Assembly (NCBI GenBank): GCA_008828725.1
Contig: MEHQ01002356.1
Span: forward strand, 256,130-320,129
DNA: 64,000 bases
Direction of reading: 5' to 3'
DNA from: Saccharina japonica
Taxonomy: Eukaryota > Sar > Phaeophyceae > Laminariales > Laminariaceae
Shown piece by piece: positions 57,671 to 64,000 of this stretch (positions within the stretch are counted from its first letter, which is position 1; each line of letters starts with the position of its first letter). The position numbers were made by a program, and so were the translations under genes. The notes under the pieces are model-generated. The model had not been told where the DNA came from and searched no databases. It saw nothing but the letters and a program-made list of their open reading frames with translations.

Positions 57671-60600
57671 ATGGACCTGTCTCGCGGTGAGCTCATCAAG
57701 TTGCTGTGCGTGTGGTCTTCCCATGAATGAACCCTTTGACGCTTGGAATGCCAATTGCCGAAGTCACGGGACTCGTGCCATCGAACCAATCCTCCACGTA
57801 TAGGAGCGTGCAGCCGTCTATACGTGTAGGTATCGACATGTTTCGCGTGTGTCGCACGTATAGCTCTTTACGTCGATTCCAGTTCCGACATAGCCCCTAC
57901 ATCAGAGTTCGCTGTAGTAGCCCCCCCCAGCAGCAAGGATGAGGTGGGTGCCTTCGGCCGATGCTGCTGTGTATAATAGCCATCATTTTTGTGTTGAACC
58001 CTTGTTGAGCCAGTTGAACACTTTTTTCCCGCTCTGTGGAGCACCGCGGGGAGTAAACCGTTCGTTCTATACCCACAACACCGACACGCGGCACACCCAG
58101 CGTTCGTTTGGCCGCTCGTATGTATGTTGTACGTGCGAGGAGGACCGATTCGTCGTCCTAGAGTAGACTTACTCGTATAATATACGTAGAAGTTCTGTTT
58201 ACGGTCGTTGTCGCTACGTAGGTGCGAGGCAGAGAAAAGTATGAGTCCCACATGAATGAAGCCTTTTACAAGAACAAATTGGAAGGAGAAACAACGCACT
58301 TGACGTAAGGCCAGGCACCTCGTATGTCACATACTCGTACGTACATACCGGAGGCCGGAGGACGCCAGGCATATCGTCCTAGAGTAGACCTACTCGTATA
58401 GAAGTTCTGTTTATGGTCGTTGTTGCTAAGTGCGGGGCAGAGAAAAGTATGAGTCCCAAATGAACGAAGCCTTTTCTACGAGAACAAATGGGAAAGAGAA
58501 AAAACACAACTTGACACAAAACCAGGCACCTCGTATGTCACATACTCGTACGTATGTACATACCGGAGGCCGGAGGGCGCCTGGTACTACAACCGTACCA
58601 TTCTGGACGGGAATACAATCACCTTTTGCAGTCTAATATGAGCATGAAACGCGCATTATATTCCCGGACATATGCTCGATGCAAAAAAGGAAAAACTCGA
58701 GCCCGTTGTTCATCAGTATGATAAGCACAGCAGTATGATACGTACTGATGTTGAACAACTTAATACGTATATGAACCCCGATACCGCGATACGATATGGT
58801 ATCCCACATCGTATCATAGGAATCAACACCTGATACTCGTTCTCCTGTATGATCAGTTGTGATATGTATTCATATGTGGGTGTGTGTTTTCTTCGCATTA
58901 CTCGTAATGGTCTCCTCTATAGTGCCCATATGCGGCAGCCAACAATACCGTCACTACGTACGACGTCTACGCGGCAACCTGCACTACAGCAGCAGTATCA
59001 TAGCCCCCCCCCAGTAAGGCAAGGCGGTGGTGTGCCAGGGCAATATGACCGCCTTGTAGAGGGAAGCCTTAATTCACTCCAGGTTACGAGTGCAATTCCC
59101 CGGTCGCGCCAAGCGATTTTGACCCCCCCCGCCCCCAGGAAAAATACTATTAATAAACCGCGCCAGACATGAGGGGCAGGGATATTTTACAGCACAGGCG
59201 TCAGTTCTTGGTCGAGCTGATGCCTTGCCACGCGATCCGGCATTTCGTTTCTTCCTTCGACAGCGGTACGAGCACGGCTGTTGCCCCCCCGCTCCGTCTC
59301 GAAAGGAATGCATGGTCAATGGTCAAATGACTAAGGCAGGCAACAAATGAGTACGCCCCCCCCCCCCCCCCCCCCCGCGCGCCTCCCCGCTTGCCGCCAC
59401 TGTTGGTGCCCTGTGCTGCCTGGCGTAGCCAGCTGTTCCCCGCCTCGTCCCTGTACCACCTCGGCAGGAAATAGTCCTCCGCTTCGACGACCCCCCGGTA
59501 GCACTTGCCACCCTTCGTAAAGACCCCTGTGTGCCACAACATGCATATCGTATGTATACTGCTGTCACCAAATTTGCATTATCGATATATCGAATACCTG
59601 GTAGTAGGTTGTGCATAAAACACAATACCCTTGTATCCACGCATACCCCCCCGCTCCGGCCTGGCACCCAGATTCCACGCCGACCCCATCTCACCCACAC
59701 CTGAGCCCTCCGCACTTGCTCTGGGTATTAGCAGATGTAATACATAGGGAAAATGTACAGGTCACACAGATCCCTATACTGTACGAGTAGATATATATAC
59801 ATGCATATATTGAAACAAATGTGTATGGGGTTGGATGGAATTAATGAATTAAGTGCTTGAGCTAGTGTGGATTTAATACTTTTGCGAAAGGGGGAGAACA
59901 ATATACCGTGAAGAGAGTTGAGTTTCGCACAGCGGGTGCGATTTTGTTTTTCGGGGCCCTGAATTTTCTCGAAAAACGGCAAGGGATGCTAAAACAAATG
60001 GAACATTCTATTTTCGGAAGGCCCTCGACCAGATCTTTCCGAAAACAAACCTTGTTCGGTATTGGCATTCGGTATTGGCATTCGGTATTAGCAACCTTAA
60101 CCTCCCCGTTCTAGAAAAAATCGAGCGCTGAAAAACAATCTCACCTCCGTGCGAGCTCAACGAACGTTCTTTACGGTCCACTTTTGGCATCCTGATCCCA
60201 AGCCGCCGGCCACCAGATCGAGGCCATATAGCCGCAAATACATTTCTCAGAAAGTTCCGCGCGACCAAAACGTTATATAGTATCATATATAGGGCTCGAT
60301 ACAGAAGGCGATACCATATCCAGTTCGCCTTGCTTTGCCCCGCACTATTGTGTTTATCTGCTGTACGGGTACACGTATCTTCCCCCGATCATGATGGATT
60401 GTGTCCTTTTCAAGAAATTAATTGCCTCTTAAGAACTGATTCCCATGAATTTGTGGACAAACTACTTGGAATTAGTGTGGGATATTTTTTTTCAGTTCTG
60501 AATGGGTTAAGAACCGGTCCCACGAATTTGGGGGCACAATACTTGGAATTACTGTAGTGTGGGACATTTTGTTTCCGTTCTGAATGAGTACGTTTTCTTA

Positions 60601-62060
60601 CAGTAGGTGGGGTGAAAAACAATACAGCAGTACGAGTCGTAGTCCGAATTCATTGATTTCTTCGAGGAGACAATCGGTTATGATGGCCGGTGCACCTTTG
60701 GTGTTGACCCCTTGTCGGCGCTGAAGCTGTCTTGTCCGTACAAATCGCAGCACGTTTTGACCCTTTTTTTCTGAATGACCTATAATAGTACTAAGGGCCC
60801 GAACTAACGAGTATAAAATAAATTCAATTTGAAAAAAATAAAATTCAAATTCGCTTTTTATTGGTCAACACACGCACCAGCACCAAAGATTATGCCCCAA
60901 GATCCTAATCTTTGGTGCTGGTGCGTGTGTTGACCAATGAAAAGCGGATTTGAATATTTTTTTTTCCAAATTGATTTTTTTTCTTCTTCGTTAAAACGGG
61001 CCCTAAAGGCTCCTTAACCCAAAATCGTCGAAAATTCCATATTCGTGTTGCCAAAAACTTTGGTTGCCTCGTTTGGCCATTGGGATTGTTCATCGGGTAT
61101 ATAGCGCTTTTTGTTTTCTTCCAAAAACAGTTTTTGGGTGGGGTATATATGGAGCTCCTCAAGTGACCGCGCTCAGAAAATACATGGTGGCGCACCTCTA
61201 TCATAGCATGCGTCTCCGTACAAATGGCGGCATCGACTTGTTGTGTCCCGACAAAATTGCGGGGTTCGACCCCTTGTTTTTTGTCCGTTGGGAGGATATG
61301 CTAAGAATCCCGACCCTTCAACGGTCTTCTCCGTTTTTATACGGTAGAAGATACCATTTTTGTTTTTCTTTTTGTCCGTTAGAATGCTACCGCAGCAAAA
61401 TCGGTCATCTTACATACGCATCGCATTTTATGTTTTACGGCAGTGGGTACCTCTATTTAAGAGCAGGCAGGATAAGAGCGTTTGGGATTTAACCCATTCA
61501 GAACTGGAAACAATTTTATTAATACCCCACTCTAATTCCGAGTAGTTTGTCCCCAAATACGTCGGACCAGTTCTTAAGGGGTTACGAGCGGTCAAATCGG
61601 CCGGTCTCGCCTATACTAAAAAGCTATGTATTTCCCACTACAGAGAAGAGCAGTGTGTAGTTAAGAGCGCCTGTTTTGGCCTGTACAACACCTACCGCTC
61701 TTAAATCGGGGTACCCACCGTATGAAGAAGTTACTACCTGGTGTTATTTTTGCCCCCCGTGAGTGTGTCGTGCATGTTCCATTCCTACTTGAATCGAGTA
61801 TCTTCTATTGATAATACCGCAGTAGTACTGCTGTAGTTTCTCTTCTCTATTCTACTGTACCATGGTATCACTCTGAAGCAATGCATATCCCACGACCCCC
61901 TGTCGTGAAGGCCCCTCCTCCTTACATCCGCCTCCCTCTCTTGACAACCCCTCGCCTCCCCCCCCTCCCCCTTACTCCTCGTCAACGCTTTGTTCGGTTG
62001 GCGCGGCAGATTCGCAGCTGGCAGCACGCAAGCGGGAGTGCACCAAGTGCGCCAAGTATG
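57671..62060 (+). CDS. Copy D: divergent fourth copy, exons 1 and 2 only (partial)
   Basis: ATGGACCTGTCTCGCG at 57671-57686 is followed by the donor GTGAGC and corresponds to the 16-nt first exon of copies A-C (MDLSR against MDVSS). A long pyrimidine tract at about 61,935-61,985 leads to the acceptor GCGCGGCAG and a 51-nt second exon at 62010-62060, followed by the donor GTGAGC. Joined in phase, the two give D-S-Q-L-A-A-R-K-R-E-C-T-K-C-A-K-Y, one Ala shorter than in the other copies. No match to exon 3 (the CCGC exon) or to exon 4 is seen up to 64,000. The gene either continues beyond the window or has lost its 3' part; the dense repeats in its introns fit both. It is transcribed away from copy C. 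Confidence 0.5.
58155..58590. repeat. Two tandem copies of a roughly 215-bp repeat, copy D intron 1
   Basis: Both copies run from GTCCTAGAGTAGAC to CATACCGGAGGCCGGAGG, via GAAGTTCTGTTTA and AAAGTATGAGTCCCA. No coding signal. Confidence 0.7.
59201..59542 (-). CDS. Possible coding fragment inside copy D intron 1, antisense
   Basis: One open minus-strand frame of 113 codons reads as ordinary protein at both ends: GVFTKGGKCYRGVVEAEDYF with PRWYRDEAGNSW near the start, and AVLVPLSKEETKCRIAW before the stop. The middle is a Gly run caused by a poly-C tract and may be an intron or an expansion. A splice acceptor (GGCACACAG) lies just before the first block. It may be a remnant of a mobile element or of a host exon. 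I cannot name it. Another frame over the second block is also open, which lowers confidence. Confidence 0.25.
   Translation of the reverse strand: MLWHTGVFTKGGKCYRGVVEAEDYFLPRWYRDEAGNSWLRQAAQGTNSGGKRGGARGGGGGGAYSFVACLSHLTIDHAFLSRRSGGATAVLVPLSKEETKCRIAWQGISSTKN
59545..60425. other. No gene seen; unique AT-rich DNA plus one dispersed repeat
   Basis: 59,985-60,140 repeats the sequence at 4,225-4,380. CGTTCTTTACGG at 60,170 and TCGTAAAGAACGTTGG at 3,810 belong to the same dispersed family in opposite orientation. No other support for a gene. Confidence 0.45.
60426..60600. mobile_element. Two adjacent TTAA-type miniature elements
   Basis: Two head-to-tail copies contain ACTACTTGGAATTAGTGTGGGA and ATACTTGGAATTACTGTAG, each ending in TTCTGAATG. 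The first ends GGGTTAA, which also serves as the start of the second. They belong to the family at 16400 and 61493. Confidence 0.5.
60795..61003. mobile_element. PIF/Harbinger-type miniature element, right flank
   Basis: GGGCCCGAACTAACGAG to CTTCGTTAAAACGGGCCC with TAA on both sides (60792-60794, 61004-61006). It is the best-preserved hairpin of the family: the central arms GTCAACACACGCACCAGCAC and GTGCTGGTGCGTGTGTTGAC are perfect complements. Confidence 0.75.
60990..61215. repeat. Dispersed GCTCCTCAAGTGAGGAGC repeat, right flank copy
   Basis: Shared blocks, in order: GGCTCCTTAACCCAAAA, CGTCGGA-TTTT, TGTGTTGCCAA, GGCCATGGGATTGTTCATCGG, TTTTCCTCCAAA, GAGCTCCTCAAGTGAGGAGC and GCACCTCTATCGTAGCATGC. 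Other copies or parts: 4,500-4,790; 7,430-7,540; 16,380-16,635; 22,611-23,085; 23,900-24,365; 32,335-32,690; 41,370-41,840; 62,070-62,360. Unclassified. Confidence 0.6.
61493..61581. mobile_element. TTAA-flanked miniature element, right flank
   Basis: TTAA then CCCATTCAGAACTGG, and on the right CCAGTTCTTAAGGGG then TTA. The core CTCTAATTCCGAGTAGTTTG matches the family. Confidence 0.55.
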
Positions 62061-62180
62061 GTGAGCGACAAAATCGTCGGACTTTTATTCATTATTGTGT
62101 TGCAACATTATTTCACTGTATACTTCGGCCCTTAGATTGTTCATCAGGTACGTGTACAGCACTTTTATTTTCCTCCTTAA

Positions 62181-62269
62181 CCCTTCTAGGACTGGAGTCC
62201 CGTTTTGGGGACAAATTGCTTAGAATTAGAGTGGTTTGTCCCCAAAACGGGACTCCAGTCCTAAAAGGG
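62181..62269. mobile_element. TTAA-flanked miniature hairpin, copy D region
   Basis: CCCTTCTAGGACTGGAGTCC with perfectly inverted arms through CCCGTTTTGGGGACAAA. TTAA is on the left, decayed to TCAA on the right. It is the closest relative of the element at 892. Confidence 0.58.
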
Positions 62270-62361
62270 TCAAGAGGTTTGGTGAAGTATAGAGCTCCTC
62301 AAGTGACTACCCCTCGAAAAAACAAAACGGCGCACGTTTGTTGTAGCGTGTGTCTTAAGGT

Positions 62362-62665
62362 CACTTTTTTTTGCGTGATTGGGAGATATATGCTGCCGCT
62401 TGGTGCCCGAGACCACGATGCCATGGAGTCGGGGCGGACGGCATGAGCACACCATGTCCTCACCCGTGTAGACTGCGAGCCGCCCACGCTGGTCCTAGAC
62501 GTGTTAAATTCATCAATTTTGTCATCGGTGTGGTCGGTGTTTCCGGATGAAATGAACTGTTTTTCCGTTGAGACGTGGACCGTTAGGTTTCCGCCTTTAG
62601 AGGGGTTTACACCCGGTATGAGCCGATCAGACATATATACTCGCAGGACATATAGATAGATCATC
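62362..62665 (+). other. Open stretch downstream of copy D exon 2, unassigned
   Basis: A plus-strand frame open from about 62,444 to 62,660 reads like protein (LVLDVLNSSILSSVWSVF, then VRFPPLEGFTPG). The minus strand is open over the same stretch. The preceding CGGGGCGGACGGCATG faintly resembles the GGCCGGACGG of exon 3 but lacks the CCGC codons. I do not assign it to copy D. Confidence 0.2.
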
Positions 62666-63439
62666 TACAGATATATCATCTAGATGATCCATCTGTTAAA
62701 TGATCTACGGTAGATGATCCATCTGATACACCATCTAGACGATCTAGCTCATAACCTGCCAGATGATCCATCTGATAGATCGATCTATCTCATAACCTGC
62801 CGTTATCAGATGTTGTAGATCCAACACAGGAAGCATACCCTGCTGATTTAGACGACGCAGATTTTATTATGCTGCTCCCACCCGCCAACGCGAGCTAGAT
62901 CATACATATCATACAGATAATACAGGCAATACACATACAGATCATACAGATCATACAGATCATATAGATTTTACAGGTCATACAGATCAGGAATATGTCC
63001 TCCCTGAAATATGTAGACGATCGAGTGGATTTTTTTATAAGAAATTTCCTGTCCGAGGTGTGGAGCCTATTTCGAAGAAAATTCCTTCACAATATATATG
63101 CGCGTGCTAATTTACTCGCCTTTTACCTGACTTCCATCAAGGAACCAAACGTAAAAAAAACGCCCTCAGGAGAGAAAAATATCAAGGATCGACTGCCAAA
63201 ACATGAAACCGGCTTAATGTTTGATACATGAGTGTTGGATGTCGTATTGGGGTATCGGGACGTTTGGTGTATCGTATAGAATGTGTTTTGCCGTCCCCCT
63301 CCTGCCATCCCCGTGTTTTTTTTTAATGCAGAAAATGTACGAAATCTTCGGTGTACCAGTATTGAAATATCGAAATCGTGTCGATTTGGTATAATATACT
63401 CGTACGTAGTTTTTTTTGTTTTGTTTATATGGAACTCTT

Positions 63440-63588
63440 GTGTACCTACTGTAGTTCGACTTGTGTCTGCAGCGAGCTTCTCTTTCTTGGCTTTGTAGCG
63501 TGTAGGACACGCCAGGTATCGGTGATGCTCGGCACGGCAGGCCAAGCAGAAGTGACACGAGGCAAGGCAAACAAGCTCATCTCATAGC
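63440..63588 (-). CDS. Possible Cys/His-rich (IBR-like or zinc-knuckle) coding fragment
   Basis: On the minus strand a frame starting DELVC contains the spacing C-x3-C-x2-C-x2-C-x4-H-x4-C, followed by a Lys-rich stretch (YKAKKEKLAA) and the possible donor GTACAC. C-x2-C-x4-H-x4-C is exactly the spacing of a CCHC zinc knuckle, as in retroelement Gag proteins. It also matches the last half of an IBR domain (FC-x2-C-x4-H-x4-C). A neighbouring frame just upstream (about 63,585-63,650) has a further CDSCRDSC run, so a frameshift or an unseen splice may separate the two parts. Only a fragment is visible and no start codon is assigned. Confidence 0.3.
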
Positions 63589-64000
63589 AAGAGTCACGAC
63601 AGCTGTCACAAGTAATAACTTGGTGACCAGGCCGGGTAATTCCCCGCCTCAACTACCGTCAGATCTACGGAGACCTATGACCACTTTTGGTACAAGATCC
63701 AATGTGCACGATAATGGAGGGACATCTTCTGATCATGCACGATCTTGCGTGGCAGATATCGCCAACTGATAATGTAGCAACAACCTGTGACCCACATTAT
63801 GGGTGTACATATCGTACTCGTATCGAACTCGATTTTCGTTCGACATCTCCCCAACAGTGCTGTTTGTATTATACGTGCTGCTGTACCCCAACTCCTTGTG
63901 GTTTGTTTGTGTTTCCTTTCTGCAAAACATGAATCCAGCACAACGTTTGATACTGGCACGCTACTGTATGCCGCTGAACCCCTCCTTCTTATGGGTGTGT

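Overview
This is eukaryotic nuclear DNA: genes are split by GT-AG introns (mostly GTGAGC donors), coding density is low, and the sequence is packed with simple repeats, long poly-G/poly-C tracts and short DNA transposons. The GC-rich last exons encode Ala/Gly/Ser/Gln-rich, low-complexity protein. This style recalls large-genome algae such as brown algae and other stramenopiles, but no diagnostic gene fixes the lineage, so that is only a guess. I see no rRNA, tRNA, prokaryotic operon or CRISPR array.

The window is dominated by a head-to-tail triplication of a 16-18 kb unit: unit A (about 5.72-21.62 kb), unit B (about 21.62-39.59 kb) and unit C (about 39.59-57.67 kb). From left to right a unit holds: a GGCGGGTTACG-type minisatellite (lost in B); a GGGAT array; TTAA-flanked and TWA-flanked miniature transposons; a block of about 2.5 kb that is nearly identical in B and C; a tandem repeat of about 440 bp present three times; a repeat of about 90 bp present three times; an AGCT-rich repeat; and one four-exon gene on the minus strand.

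That gene is the main find. Copies A, B and C can be assembled with identical exon lengths for exons 1-3 (16, 54 and 98 nt), matching splice sites and a frame that stays open, giving 512, 508 and 505 residues. The product has a short Cys-rich, zinc-ribbon-like N-terminus, a long low-complexity middle with a Gln tract of variable length, and one C-terminal hydrophobic helix followed by a short Arg-rich tail. It looks like a tail-anchored membrane protein. I do not recognise the family. A fourth copy (D) lies divergently to the right on the plus strand (exon 1 at 57,671, exon 2 at 62,010) and runs out of recognisable exons in the window.

The three units serve as before-and-after pictures for transposition. 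Insertions present in one unit and absent from others include a 903-bp PIF/Harbinger-type element with a zinc-ribbon-like open frame (B), a 1.59-kb pogo/Tigger-type element (C), a tRNA-derived SINE (C), a 1.59-kb foldback element (B) and a 243-bp palindromic element (C). A 1.21-kb hAT-type element with a perfect 8-bp duplication also sits in C. Outside the triplication, the left flank (1-5.7 kb) has a possible 94-residue three-exon gene and a second SINE. The right flank (57.7-64 kb) has copy D, repeats, and two weak coding candidates on the minus strand.
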